A stretch of DNA of 64,000 bases from Flavobacterium sp. N502540 (GTDB lineage Bacteria; Bacteroidota; Bacteroidia; Flavobacteriales; Flavobacteriaceae). Under the pieces are notes generated by a model, which had not been told where the DNA came from, did no database searches, and saw only the letters and a list, made by a program, of their open reading frames with translations. The number at the start of each line of letters is the position of its first letter. Within the stretch, counting starts at the first letter, position 1. Below are positions 43,242-52,903 of the stretch, in pieces. A program made the translations under genes and the position numbers. The stretch is taken from positions 4,712,001 to 4,776,000 of the forward strand of contig NZ_CP110012.1 of NCBI RefSeq assembly GCF_025947365.1, given 5' to 3'.

Positions 43242-46200
43242 TTACTCCTCTACCTCTCCGTGTCTAAGACATATTCCATTGGCATTAGCGTATGCCTGCG
43301 CATTAGCACTAACATCTACCCACGCTTTATTATCAGCATCTACCTGTGAAATTTCTGAGTGATACTTTCCTTGCTCCACAATATAATAGACGTATGGAAA
43401 AGTAGTGCCGGGCGGGCAATAATCATCTTTATAAATTTTGTAAACTACTCTCTGACTTAAATAAGTACAAGTACCTCCATATTCTGCCTGCACCTTTCCG
43501 TAATAATTAAGCTGTTCTAATGCCTCGGCATCTGCTTCTGCCTGAGAAACTTTTGATTTTCCTGCCCCATATCCAAGAGAATAAACATCAGTGGAACCAA
43601 TCCCTCCGGGTGGACAATTGGTCTTTGTAAAGCTTCCGCTTATGGGGGCACTGTAGTAAAAACATTCCCCTACTGTGTTAGCATGATTTGGTCCATCGGT
43701 ATTGAATTTGACAGCCGCAAGTTCATCAGCATTGGCTTGTGAAATTTTAGAAGTTACAGCCCCTCTGCTCTGCTCGAAATAAATAGGACCAGATGTGCTG
43801 ACTGTTCCTGCAGGACAGCTATTTTTTAAAAAATATCCCCCTAAAGGTGCACTATTAAAAACACAACTACCTGCGGTATTAGCATAGATTTGTCCCTCTG
43901 CAAGAAATCTCAAGGCTGCTTTATGATTTGCTTCTCCCTGAGAAACTTCTGATTTCTCTGCCCTGGCTGCCAGAGTATAATAATGACTCGTCCCCGTTCC
44001 AGTTAATCCACATTCATCATTTGTAAAAATATCGCTGTAAGCAATACTATAAAAAAAACATTTACCATTAGCATTGGCATAAGCCTGCCCCTCTGTATTA
44101 AATTTAGCTAATCCCTTACTGTCGGCTTCTGCCTGTGAAGAAAAGGAACGTTCAGCTCCATATATTTGGCTATAAGGAACACTAGAGCCTTCTCCGCCCA
44201 CGGCGCAATCATTCTTTGCAATTGATCTGCTTATTGCTGCACTATAAAAAGTACAATAACCATCTGCATTCGCATAAGCCCGCCCGTCTGTATTAAATTT
44301 ATCAAGCCCATGACTCTCTGCATCAGCCTGAGAAATGGTCGAGATATATGCCCCAGCAGCTTGACTGTAAGGAACACTTGAACCTGTTCCTCCCGCAGCA
44401 CAGTTATTTTTGGTAAACACCCCACTTCTGGCGGCACTTTTATAGAGGTACTCAGCGGTTGACGTATTATCACTGCAATCAGCCTGCTGCCCTTTATAGT
44501 TGTAGCAGTACTTTTGAAGTATATTTAAGTCCTGATCTTTTATAAATTTTAGTCTGCCAAAGGAATCGTACTCGTAATAAGAGGGTATTCCTTTTGAGTC
44601 TGTTACACTTGTTACACCAACCAGTGGATTGTAAGTATAAGTGGTAATAAAAGCATTTTGAAAAGTATTTCGCAATGTATTCAATTCATTTCTCAATAAT
44701 TGTTCCGTACAATTCTCTGACATACAATTGTCATCGTCTTCATTTGAACGGCTTTGCAAATTACTGATGATTCCTGCTGAGATTGAATTATAAATAACAT
44801 TCTCAATCTTGGCTATAGGCTGTGTTTTATTATACCCCCAAATGATCGATACGGGAGTACCACTTTCTACCGTATATTGCAAAACATTGCCTTTTTCATC
44901 ATATTGATTATAGGTAATTTTCTTCTCTAAATTCCCAATATTGGCTAAATTTTGCAAATCATTCGGGAATTTTGATGAATAAATCTCTTTTGGCAATAGC
45001 AAATTACCTGTTGTTGGATCTTTAGTATAAACCGTTTTATTTTTTGAAAGAAGCGTACCATCTTTGTATCGCTCTGCAATGATTGGTAGGCTAATTCGGT
45101 TAGCCACTTTTAATTCAACCATAAAAGGCTCATTTAATAAATCATCAGGATAGTAATATTTGGTTTCTAACTCTTTCTCTTCATTTAAGTTTAAAATACT
45201 TTCTGATGTTAGCTGTAGATGAGCATTATTAGTATAATCGTATAAGGTTGTTACTGACACAGGATTTTGCCCCATAATATCAAATGAGGATACTATTTTT
45301 TTTGATAAATAACTAAACCTGCTTGTAATCGAATATTGATTTATTACATATAACACGAAATTTTTAGCGCTATAATAAGGTATTCCTACAAAATTATTTT
45401 TACTGTACTCTAACTCCGGTTTAACATCATAAAAATATTGTTCAACTGATATATTTTTTACTAAGCCATTTTCTTTTTTAAAGATTTTCTTCTTTACTGG
45501 TTTTCCATTTAAATGAGAATTAGAATAATTAACATTTCTAATAATTTCCTGACATAGCATTATTGGTTCAATATCGCTATTAACATCAAAAATATTTTCT
45601 ATACCTCCATTTTCGAAATGATCTCCTCCCCAGCTTTCTACTACAGAACGATATCCTATTGCTGTTCCATCAAATGAAGTAAGGGAACTTTTTGGACTGG
45701 AAGTTACAGTGAAGGTTCTAACAAAATCTCTAGTAGATACATCTCCTGTATACTGCCCTAAGTCGATTAAGTCTACATCCGAAACATCTATATTCTCTGT
45801 TATGTAGGGATCAATTGTCGTAAATGCCCCTGAAGATGTTGCCAAATTGTCCAAAGTACCGTAATAATATCTTTTTGTATTGGCAGTTCCATTATTATCA
45901 TAATCTGTAGTACGCATAACTCGTACCCCCGCCATTGGAGTTTCTTTATTTTCCCAATGGGGTTCCATTCCTGTTGGAAAGAACTTAATAGATGCATTAC
46001 CAAAAGAACACTTTGAAGCTTTTACTGTAATTTTATACCACCCTGCTTCAAGACATACTTCTTTATTTATCACCCTTTCCTGGGTATTATCGAACGAATA
46101 CAAAATAGCATCTGTAGACGCATCGAGAATTTTAACAAAAACTTTTTGCCCTGTTACGTGATGTGGCGCTGCAAAATAATTTTCACAAAGTCCTTCTTCA

Positions 46201-47801
46201 TCATCCATTCCAACATTACCAGAAATAGCAACAATCTGCCTCTTACCTATTTGGAAGGGAATTGAAACACCTGTAGTACTATTTTGACAATCCACCGTGA
46301 CAGTTGAAGTATTTTTCCCTTTCATAAAAACATTTGCAACGAGTTTATTTGATTCGTACTCCAAAACTGTCTTTCCTTTAGTTGGGTAATAAATAGATTT
46401 CAACATCCCGAAGTAGGTATATAAATCATTAGGGGCTCTCAATGAGCCAATACTTTTATACGCACTAAATAATGGAGAAAAATTACATTCATTTCCGGGA
46501 GCTGTGCTAGTAGAAATATTATTAAAAATAAGGTCATTTACTCCATTACCTCCATTAAAATAACCGTATAAATCTTTTGCAAATGAATGCCTTGCCGGAA
46601 GTTTTTCGGGCTGATAATAATCAAAGGAGTATTTAACAAATTCAGCGGATGAACTTTTTCCTTGTTCACGTACCTCTTTTAGAAATATTAATTTCTGGTC
46701 AATATCGGTATACCCATTAGCTCCAATATTGGACGGTGTTATTTGATCGTAATTAAAATCGATTTTTTTAATAAGCGAGTTTGCTAAATTGATAGTGTCA
46801 TTATAAACCTTAATAGAAATTAGTTGTTTTGAATTATGACTCTGAAATTCAGCCGGAGGATTTTTATAATCATAATCAAAAATTATTTTCTTATTATTAA
46901 TTTTTATTTCTTTTAACAATGATGTTTTATGATATTGTTTATTCTTATAGGTCTGAGTTCTTGGTTGAGAAATACTACTCATATAACCAGTACTACGAAT
47001 ATTCTGTTGGGTTGATACTGATTTTTGAAAATAAGAGCTATAGAATCTCATCCATTCTTGAGAATAGGAAAAAATTACCGGTGATACCCCACCTGTTTTT
47101 TGAATTTTAGTAAGATACCAGGCTGTGTTGTAATGTACTGGAGGAACGGGACCTGAAACTCCTTCATTTCTGCTGAGTGACTCCTCAACAGCATTCATTC
47201 CTCCAAAAGTATATACAGTTCCATCGACGTCTACAACAGTAAAAAAACCACCTTCGTAAACAATTTTAATTTTACTCTGTTCGATTTGTATTGTATTTCT
47301 TCTATCATCTGCTAATATAAATTTGACAGATAACCCAAATGCATTCAGATTAAAAACATCTTTTTCCGTATCAACCTGATTTGAGCCTCCTATATTCTTT
47401 GCTGTATCATTTGGACTACAATCAATCAATGAAGCATTAGCATCATAAAAAGATATTTCTTCATCCGGCTGATCCATTACACTTCTCGTAATTACCCCAG
47501 TAGCAATTAAATTCCAATCTATACCAAGTTGTCTGGGTATTGCGTCTACTTGAACCCCATTCGAATTATAAGACATCGATAGAGGAATTGTATTTCCACC
47601 CTCTTTAAGTGTATATAATTCTAAATTTACTGCAGGTGAACCTGTAAAAAGTCCAACAGGAACATTACCATAATTCCCTAAATCAGCAGTTCCAGGATAG
47701 GGAGGTGTAATTTGGGGTTGCATAATAGCATCATTCTGTGCTGCTGTTTTCGAGATACATAATAAAACGAAAATCAAAAAAGGAATGAAGGATTTTTTCA
47801 T
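43242..47801 (-). CDS. RHS-like protein with six DUF5977-type C-terminal repeats
   Basis: 1519 residues from the ATG at 47801 (a second ATG at 47807 would add MQ). Signal peptide ending KTAAQ. The N-terminal ~1100 residues resemble the SpvB/RHS shell start (NYGNVPVGLFTGSPAVNLEL, SMSYNSNGVQVD, RQLGIDWNL) and end with one RHS-type segment (YEYDSFGRLKFIKDQD). From about residue 1145 there are six ~65-residue repeats, each with a Y-S-A start, (F/I)-x-K-(N/T)-x-C-x-x-G, Y-S, S-x-(V/I)-S-Q-A-(D/E)-A-(D/E), and Y-A-N-(A/T)-x-G-x-C; this is the DUF5977 type. Each repeat has two conserved cysteines, so secretion outside the cytosol fits. Placed between a T9SS-sorted protein and the RHS toxin in one operon. 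Confidence 0.85.
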   Translation of the reverse strand: MKKSFIPFLIFVLLCISKTAAQNDAIMQPQITPPYPGTADLGNYGNVPVGLFTGSPAVNLELYTLKEGGNTIPLSMSYNSNGVQVDAIPRQLGIDWNLIATGVITRSVMDQPDEEISFYDANASLIDCSPNDTAKNIGGSNQVDTEKDVFNLNAFGLSVKFILADDRRNTIQIEQSKIKIVYEGGFFTVVDVDGTVYTFGGMNAVEESLSRNEGVSGPVPPVHYNTAWYLTKIQKTGGVSPVIFSYSQEWMRFYSSYFQKSVSTQQNIRSTGYMSSISQPRTQTYKNKQYHKTSLLKEIKINNKKIIFDYDYKNPPAEFQSHNSKQLISIKVYNDTINLANSLIKKIDFNYDQITPSNIGANGYTDIDQKLIFLKEVREQGKSSSAEFVKYSFDYYQPEKLPARHSFAKDLYGYFNGGNGVNDLIFNNISTSTAPGNECNFSPLFSAYKSIGSLRAPNDLYTYFGMLKSIYYPTKGKTVLEYESNKLVANVFMKGKNTSTVTVDCQNSTTGVSIPFQIGKRQIVAISGNVGMDDEEGLCENYFAAPHHVTGQKVFVKILDASTDAILYSFDNTQERVINKEVCLEAGWYKITVKASKCSFGNASIKFFPTGMEPHWENKETPMAGVRVMRTTDYDNNGTANTKRYYYGTLDNLATSSGAFTTIDPYITENIDVSDVDLIDLGQYTGDVSTRDFVRTFTVTSSPKSSLTSFDGTAIGYRSVVESWGGDHFENGGIENIFDVNSDIEPIMLCQEIIRNVNYSNSHLNGKPVKKKIFKKENGLVKNISVEQYFYDVKPELEYSKNNFVGIPYYSAKNFVLYVINQYSITSRFSYLSKKIVSSFDIMGQNPVSVTTLYDYTNNAHLQLTSESILNLNEEKELETKYYYPDDLLNEPFMVELKVANRISLPIIAERYKDGTLLSKNKTVYTKDPTTGNLLLPKEIYSSKFPNDLQNLANIGNLEKKITYNQYDEKGNVLQYTVESGTPVSIIWGYNKTQPIAKIENVIYNSISAGIISNLQSRSNEDDDNCMSENCTEQLLRNELNTLRNTFQNAFITTYTYNPLVGVTSVTDSKGIPSYYEYDSFGRLKFIKDQDLNILQKYCYNYKGQQADCSDNTSTAEYLYKSAARSGVFTKNNCAAGGTGSSVPYSQAAGAYISTISQADAESHGLDKFNTDGRAYANADGYCTFYSAAISRSIAKNDCAVGGEGSSVPYSQIYGAERSFSSQAEADSKGLAKFNTEGQAYANANGKCFFYSIAYSDIFTNDECGLTGTGTSHYYTLAARAEKSEVSQGEANHKAALRFLAEGQIYANTAGSCVFNSAPLGGYFLKNSCPAGTVSTSGPIYFEQSRGAVTSKISQANADELAAVKFNTDGPNHANTVGECFYYSAPISGSFTKTNCPPGGIGSTDVYSLGYGAGKSKVSQAEADAEALEQLNYYGKVQAEYGGTCTYLSQRVVYKIYKDDYCPPGTTFPYVYYIVEQGKYHSEISQVDADNKAWVDVSANAQAYANANGICLRHGEVEE
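43250..44430 (-). repeat. Six-fold protein-coding repeat (DUF5977 type)
   Basis: The DNA encodes six ~195 bp repeats with diverged nucleotide sequence but conserved G-Y-C/G-x-C and SQA-(D/E)-A-(D/E) positions. Described under the host gene. Confidence 0.8.
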
Positions 47802-47829
47802 TTGCATATCTTATTGATTTTTTGATTAT

Positions 47830-49494
47830 TTAATTTACCGATTTAATCACTTTTACAGATTCTGTTTTCACATCTGTCCTAACTTTAATAATATAGATTC
47901 CCTCAGGATATTGGCTTAGATTCACCGGCACAGTCCTGCTGTTGATGTCAAATTCCTGCAAAGTACGTCCGGCGATGTCGATCAAAGTGGCCGTACCTTC
48001 TTTAAAATCATAGCCTATGATAATATTGGTGTAAGTGGATGCAGGATTCGGAATGGCTTCGATACTGGATTTTACTTTTTCTACTTTTGTTTTGTCTTTG
48101 AGCTTTACCACCCAAAAATCATTGCCTCCTATACTGCCGTTTTTATCTCTTGAGGCAGTCGAATTGGAGGTTCCTGCCATGAGATACCCTCCGTCTCGGG
48201 TTTCGATTAACTTCCTGAGAATATCTTCTCCGGCACTGCCTACGGTTTTGTTCCAGATTTCTTCTCCTTTATCGTCAATTTTCATCGCGATATAGTCGTT
48301 GATACCTTCTTTTTCTTTACTGACGGAGTTAAGTGCTTTGGCCACGATCCCTTCACGCGGACGCCTGCTTTCGCTTTGGGCGTAACCGCCTATGAGATAA
48401 CTCTGGTCTTTGTTTTCTACCAATGAGGTCAGGATGTCTGTTTTTCCGAAATCATAGGTTTTACTCCATACCACACCTCCGTCTTTATCGAGTTTCAGAA
48501 TCCAGTAATCGGTTCCGTTCCCAACTATACCGCCCATAGTGGTCAGGGCATTTTTACTGTTGGAGTTTCCGCCCGCAATATAACCGCCATCGGCAGTCTG
48601 ATGGATCACATAGGGCTGATCGTCTCCTTCGGCTCCATAGGTACTTTGCCATTGAATTTCACCGGTATCCGTTATTTTAAGAATCCAGTAATCGCCTATT
48701 CCTTTGTTGTTTTCTGTTTTGTCACCTGAAACGGGTGAGTTGGAATAGCCCGCCAGAATATAGCCGTTGTCTGTGGTCTGCTCCATACTTCTCAGTACGT
48801 CGCTATAACTTCCTCCATAAGTCTTTTGCCATTCGACATCACCCTGTTTGTCCAGTTTGACAATCCAATAGTCCATGTTGCCACGGCATTTCTCTGATTT
48901 ATTAAACTGAGCAGCTTTTGTGGTGGGTTTGGCCATTCCGTTTGTAGCAGCAAGTGCATTACCGGAATAATCAGAACTTGAGGAGCCTCCTAACATATAA
49001 CCTCCATCTTTGGTTTGAAAAGCACATAAAAGTTCGTCCTTCCCTGCACCTCCAATCGTTCTCTGCCATTGCTCACTGCCCGAAGCATCTAATTTGATAA
49101 CCCAAAAATCAGTAAGGCCTTTGCATTTTTCATTCTTTTGAAAACCTCTTCCTGAACTAGAAGTTCCTGCAAGTATAAATCCGCCGTCTCTGGTGTTTTT
49201 AATACTCTGGAGTAAATCAAAGCCGCTTCCTCCAATGCTTTTCTGCCAGACCAGATCTCCTTTTTCACTCATTTTCCAGATCCAGTAATCCAAATCTCCA
49301 TGATTATCGTCGTCTTTGTTTCCGGTTTTGTCAGACAAAGAACTTCCTGCCAGAATAAAACCGTAATCGGCTGTGGGTTGTGCGTCAAACAAATAGTCGG
49401 CATGCTGTCCGCCGTATGATTTCTCCCAGAGAATGTCCTGAGAATGGGCAAAAATGGGTACCATCAATAAAAGTAACAGGTAATTCTTTTTCAT
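47830..49494 (-). CDS. T9SS-sorted protein with repeated propeller-like blades
   Basis: 554 residues. Signal peptide ending FAHSQ (about residue 18). Seven or more ~55-residue repeats follow, each with W-x-K-(S/T)-(Y/I)-G-G-x-x-x-D, then (T/N)-x-D-G-G-Y-(I/M)-L-(A/G)-G-x-S-x-S and D-(Y/F)-W-(I/V)-(V/L)-K-(L/I), the delta-60/WD-like propeller pattern. The last ~80 residues are a T9SS type A sorting domain (IEAIPNPASTYTNIIIGYDF ... GIYIIKVRTD ... SVKVIK). It should be carried across the outer membrane by T9SS and be kept on the surface. First gene of the RHS operon, 28 bp upstream of the next start; a delivery or surface-anchor role for the RHS proteins is inference. Confidence 0.92.
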   Translation of the reverse strand: MKKNYLLLLLMVPIFAHSQDILWEKSYGGQHADYLFDAQPTADYGFILAGSSLSDKTGNKDDDNHGDLDYWIWKMSEKGDLVWQKSIGGSGFDLLQSIKNTRDGGFILAGTSSSGRGFQKNEKCKGLTDFWVIKLDASGSEQWQRTIGGAGKDELLCAFQTKDGGYMLGGSSSSDYSGNALAATNGMAKPTTKAAQFNKSEKCRGNMDYWIVKLDKQGDVEWQKTYGGSYSDVLRSMEQTTDNGYILAGYSNSPVSGDKTENNKGIGDYWILKITDTGEIQWQSTYGAEGDDQPYVIHQTADGGYIAGGNSNSKNALTTMGGIVGNGTDYWILKLDKDGGVVWSKTYDFGKTDILTSLVENKDQSYLIGGYAQSESRRPREGIVAKALNSVSKEKEGINDYIAMKIDDKGEEIWNKTVGSAGEDILRKLIETRDGGYLMAGTSNSTASRDKNGSIGGNDFWVVKLKDKTKVEKVKSSIEAIPNPASTYTNIIIGYDFKEGTATLIDIAGRTLQEFDINSRTVPVNLSQYPEGIYIIKVRTDVKTESVKVIKSVN

Positions 49495-49883
49495 AAGATA
49501 TTCTGGTTTAATCTTTTGGGTAATTTAATTGTGGCGCCAAATCTAATACTCTGTTTTGTATTTTCTTTACGTCTTTCCACATTGCACTAATATTTACGCA
49601 AAAATTATCCCAATAAAACAAACTATTATCAGTAAAACCAACAACTGGCAGTATAATGTAATAAATACCTACATATAGATAATACTTGGTAGTATAGTAA
49701 GAAAAATGCCACATATTAGCTCCAAAATTCTAAACAACAGGAAAGTTTTATAACTCTTTAAGCTCTATTTATCCCACAAAAAAAGTGCAATGATTAAAAA
49801 TCATTGCACTTTCTAAACTGTAACGCCCTACGGCACTACCCTATCTTTTAATTCATTTATTGCTTGTCAAAATTTACAGTAAT
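49495..49883. other. Intergenic region between the RHS operon and the next gene
   Basis: Holds one strong hairpin (49782-49812) that terminates the minus-strand gene at 49884-51431. The part nearer 49500-49715 has a 68-codon minus frame with no signal or recognised motif, taken as non-coding. Confidence 0.6.
49782..49812 (-). terminator. Terminator hairpin, 14 bp stem
   Basis: AAAGTGCAATGATT (49782-49795) pairs with AATCATTGCACTTT (49799-49812) around 3 nt; on the minus strand it is followed by TTTTTTTGTGG. Ends the gene at 49884-51431. Confidence 0.9.
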
Positions 49884-51431
49884 TTACTCTTTATGATGAG
49901 GACAGCCCGAAGTCTCCCCGGAAGATCCCATTTTATAAGTACCCGGAAACTGTTCTTCTATTAATCGTTTCTGCTCAGGTGATACATCTTCCATTTTACG
50001 GAGTGTATTGACCTGAATATGTGGCCAGCTTGTAGTACCGCCATCATCTCCGAAATCAAACTCGAAAAATATGACCTGTTCGTATTGCAACTGAAGAATT
50101 TCTTTTTTGTTTTCGACAACGGTTTCAATCCACATTCTCATGTTCATTTCGACCGTAGGAACAAAACGATTGACAAACGGAACATTTAGTATTCCTCCCT
50201 GTGCTCCGGTTTTATTTTTAGAGGACATCTCGATCACTACATGATTTTTTACCACATCACTTTTAAGTGTATCACGAAGACGTAAATCTGGTCGTACCGA
50301 ATATGGATATAAATGATGCGCTAATATTCGTTGCGTATAAATTTTATTTTCACGTTCATCGTTTTTATCATCCAATGTCTCAAATACCCAAGGTGGTGGA
50401 GGTGCATCCAGATTTATAGGCTCATTGCTCGCATCTGCTCCCCCCATTGTTTGCGAAATAGCAAGATGTTTATAGTCCCAGGCCGCGAATCCTTCCGGGT
50501 ACTGTGGAGCACCACTAATCAAATAACCTGATTTATTTGGCTTTAAATCTCCCAGTAATGTAATTGTACTTCCATGCGGAATTACGCCACTTCTCGAAAT
50601 CGAATAATCGGGTATAAAATAAGGTCCGGTTTGTCCTGCTCCTGCTTTAAGTTCTTTTGAAGCAATAATCTCGTAATATTTTCTTCCGTTTAAGTTTTCC
50701 AGCGTTACATACTCTTTGTTTCCCTGATCGTTCATGATTAAAAACAGGGTTTCATCCTGATAACCGCTTTTGTATAAATCTTTATTTGGATTGTTGGGTG
50801 ATATGGCATGAATACCACGGTCTTCACTAATCGTTTTTTCTGTCGCTGCATAGTTAAAGATATCACTCAGCCACAAGTACATCCCGTTCTCTTCGTGAAT
50901 TGGAGTGTATTGCAAAGCGTCCTGACCGGTTACACGGTTTACACTTTTGATGCTTTGTTCGTATTTCACTGCTCCGCAAAATTGCTCGTTTGCACCGCCA
51001 CGGTTTCGAACACCACCCGGCACCAGATTAAAAGTAAGTTTTTCGATATATTCTTCACACTCAAAACTGTATTTTCCGGGAATGGTTCCTGCGTTGGTTC
51101 CCGGCGAAGGCATGATGGTGGTATGGATACCGCTGCCAATCAATTTTTTCTGACTCTGATCGTCACTGTTATTATTGTAGCTTACCCAGGTACCTTCTAA
51201 TACCTGTAAAATACCATAATCTACATTTTTTACAATTTTTTGAAGGTCTTCTTCATAAAAAGGTCTAATCGGATCTTCAATCAGAACTTTTTGATATCCG
51301 GACATCAATTTATCCAATACACCATTCTCTTCCTGAAGTGCTTCGAATATGGCCTCATTCGCCTGTTGAGCAAAACCAGTGGTCAGCTGATTTAAATTCC
51401 CTTCTTCATCAGGGTTTTTACGTTTTAGCAT
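49884..51431 (-). CDS. Cytosolic protein of unknown function, possible heme-binding calycin-like domain
   Basis: 515 residues, no signal peptide. An N-terminal helical region is followed by VLEGTWVSYNNNSDD and a later QYTPIHEENGMYLWLSD: the order G-T-W near the start of a barrel and H-x-E-x-G-x-Y-L later is like nitrobindin/calycin heme-binding barrels, but this is weak. The C-terminal half has a W-rich and acidic segment (FFEFDFGDDGGTTSWPHIQV) and ends with GCPHHKE, a possible metal-binding tail. No family can be named with confidence. It is transcribed alone, upstream of the RHS operon on the same strand but separated by a strong terminator. Confidence 0.55.
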   Translation of the reverse strand: MLKRKNPDEEGNLNQLTTGFAQQANEAIFEALQEENGVLDKLMSGYQKVLIEDPIRPFYEEDLQKIVKNVDYGILQVLEGTWVSYNNNSDDQSQKKLIGSGIHTTIMPSPGTNAGTIPGKYSFECEEYIEKLTFNLVPGGVRNRGGANEQFCGAVKYEQSIKSVNRVTGQDALQYTPIHEENGMYLWLSDIFNYAATEKTISEDRGIHAISPNNPNKDLYKSGYQDETLFLIMNDQGNKEYVTLENLNGRKYYEIIASKELKAGAGQTGPYFIPDYSISRSGVIPHGSTITLLGDLKPNKSGYLISGAPQYPEGFAAWDYKHLAISQTMGGADASNEPINLDAPPPPWVFETLDDKNDERENKIYTQRILAHHLYPYSVRPDLRLRDTLKSDVVKNHVVIEMSSKNKTGAQGGILNVPFVNRFVPTVEMNMRMWIETVVENKKEILQLQYEQVIFFEFDFGDDGGTTSWPHIQVNTLRKMEDVSPEQKRLIEEQFPGTYKMGSSGETSGCPHHKE

Positions 51432-51539
51432 GATAAACTTTTTTTAGCGTTAATAACTTGTGCAATCAAAGTAACCCAATTTATGGTGATTGCATACCCG
51501 TATTAATACCCGTTTTATACTGTTAAAACCAAAAAAAAC

Positions 51540-51563
51540 CTCCAAAATCAAATGACTTTGGAG
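51540..51563 (-). terminator. Terminator-like hairpin
   Basis: CTCCAAA near 51540-51546 pairs with TTTGGAG near 51557-51563, with an A-run on the left flank and a T-run on the right, so it can act on either strand. Lies between two minus-strand genes; it would end the gene at 51601-52050. Confidence 0.7.
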
Positions 51564-51600
51564 GTTTGTATTTTTTCAGGAGTAAGATCCTGCTAATTTT

Positions 51601-52050
51601 TTAGTTCATGATATCATTGAACTCGTGTAATGATTTCAATGTGCTTTCGTAGAATAAAATTGCAGCAATTAAATTTCCTTTATCTGAGTAAGGCATCATT
51701 TTTCTTTGAAACTCTACAGTAGTATCCAAAAATACTGTTGTTCCTTCTGCCTGACCGTCTAACACTTTTTTGTGCTCACTATCGTCCGGAATACCTAAGT
51801 CTGCCATAGTAACACCTGGTTTAGTAACCAAAGCGATATAAGGAAGTGTTTTTACTAAAACTTTAATACGCTCGATGTATAATTCCAAAAGCTCCCCTTT
51901 TTGCATACCGCTCAATTCTTTTTGATCATGGTATTTGCGGATAATAGCTGTTGTACTGATTATACTTCTTGGAGCATTTTTTGCCTGTGCTGAAATAGCC
52001 CCAGTTGCAAAAAAGAAAAAGAAACTTACTAGAATTATTTTACTTTTCAT
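51601..52050 (-). CDS. Small secreted protein of unknown function
   Basis: 149 residues. Signal peptide ending ISAQA (about residue 22). The mature part is mostly helical with a Lys/Glu-rich stretch (HDQKELSGMQKGELLELYIE) and no cysteines. No family recognised. It is followed by a terminator-like hairpin. Confidence 0.65.
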   Translation of the reverse strand: MKSKIILVSFFFFFATGAISAQAKNAPRSIISTTAIIRKYHDQKELSGMQKGELLELYIERIKVLVKTLPYIALVTKPGVTMADLGIPDDSEHKKVLDGQAEGTTVFLDTTVEFQRKMMPYSDKGNLIAAILFYESTLKSLHEFNDIMN

Positions 52051-52267
52051 TTTACTAATGTAATTGGTTGTTTGAGGAACACAAAAGTATACAAATTAAC
52101 TTAAGCCACAACTTTAATGATTCCTTTTTTTAAAAAAAAAATAACATTTTATTTTATGTCAATCTATAAGACAATTCTGAGGTACTGGAGAGCACATTTC
52201 AGGAATTTAATGATGGTTCGTTTTTTTATAGAAATGCAGATATTTCGCAGTAAATCTTTACTTCTGC

Positions 52268-52903
52268 TTACGATTTAATGACTCTGAAACGTCCCGGATA
52301 CTTGATCCAGATGCTTTTTTTATTGCCATAATAGTCCATGAAATCTTCACAAACGAAAACGGCATGTGCAGTAGACCACGCCACAACTCCACAGTATTCA
52401 CTTCCGGATTGTCGTTTTAGCTTTAGTACTTGTTTACCTTCTTTGAATCCTAAATATTTGTAAATGGTAGGAGTATATACTGAACCATCTTCTAAATCTT
52501 CTAATGCTTTATCAAAAGTATCGACCTTATCAATAATTTGTTTGTATTTTGCCATTACGGCATAGGTCAGTATCGCATAATCGGTAATTTTTTCACTTTC
52601 GGGATTGTCCTTAATATAGATAAAACCGGCTGATATTTTAGCTTTACTGATTTCGTCCTCCTGCAGATTGAATGATGCATTATTTTTTAAGGTGATTTTA
52701 TGAGTGTTTTCACCTGTCTTTTCGTTTACAAAAAGATTGTCTAATCCATAGACATTTAAAGAGGCTTTAATAAAGGCAATCGACGAACAATTGGTCCGTT
52801 CTCCCTGTTTAAAACTTTCGAATATTTTATCTGAGCTTAACTGTGAATAAGAATTTGAGTAGACAAATATTAAAAATAAAAATAGTGAAGTAACCGCTTT
52901 CAT
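52268..52903 (-). CDS. Secreted protein with possible cysteine-protease-like core
   Basis: 211 residues. Signal peptide ending SYSQ (about residue 20). GERTNCSSIAFIKASLNVYG has Cys39 followed by a hydrophobic helix, like a papain/calpain-type nucleophile helix, and near the end STAHAVFVCEDFMDYYG supplies a His in a strand. This C...H order fits a cysteine peptidase fold, but the family is not recognised and the third residue is not clear. A periplasmic or secreted enzyme is possible. Confidence 0.5.
   Translation of the reverse strand: MKAVTSLFLFLIFVYSNSYSQLSSDKIFESFKQGERTNCSSIAFIKASLNVYGLDNLFVNEKTGENTHKITLKNNASFNLQEDEISKAKISAGFIYIKDNPESEKITDYAILTYAVMAKYKQIIDKVDTFDKALEDLEDGSVYTPTIYKYLGFKEGKQVLKLKRQSGSEYCGVVAWSTAHAVFVCEDFMDYYGNKKSIWIKYPGRFRVIKS

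Noticed and set aside
49508..49714. 68-codon minus-strand frame upstream of the T9SS-sorted gene
   Set aside because: Tyr/Ile-rich, no signal peptide or motif, lies in the promoter-side gap of the RHS operon; likely a chance frame.
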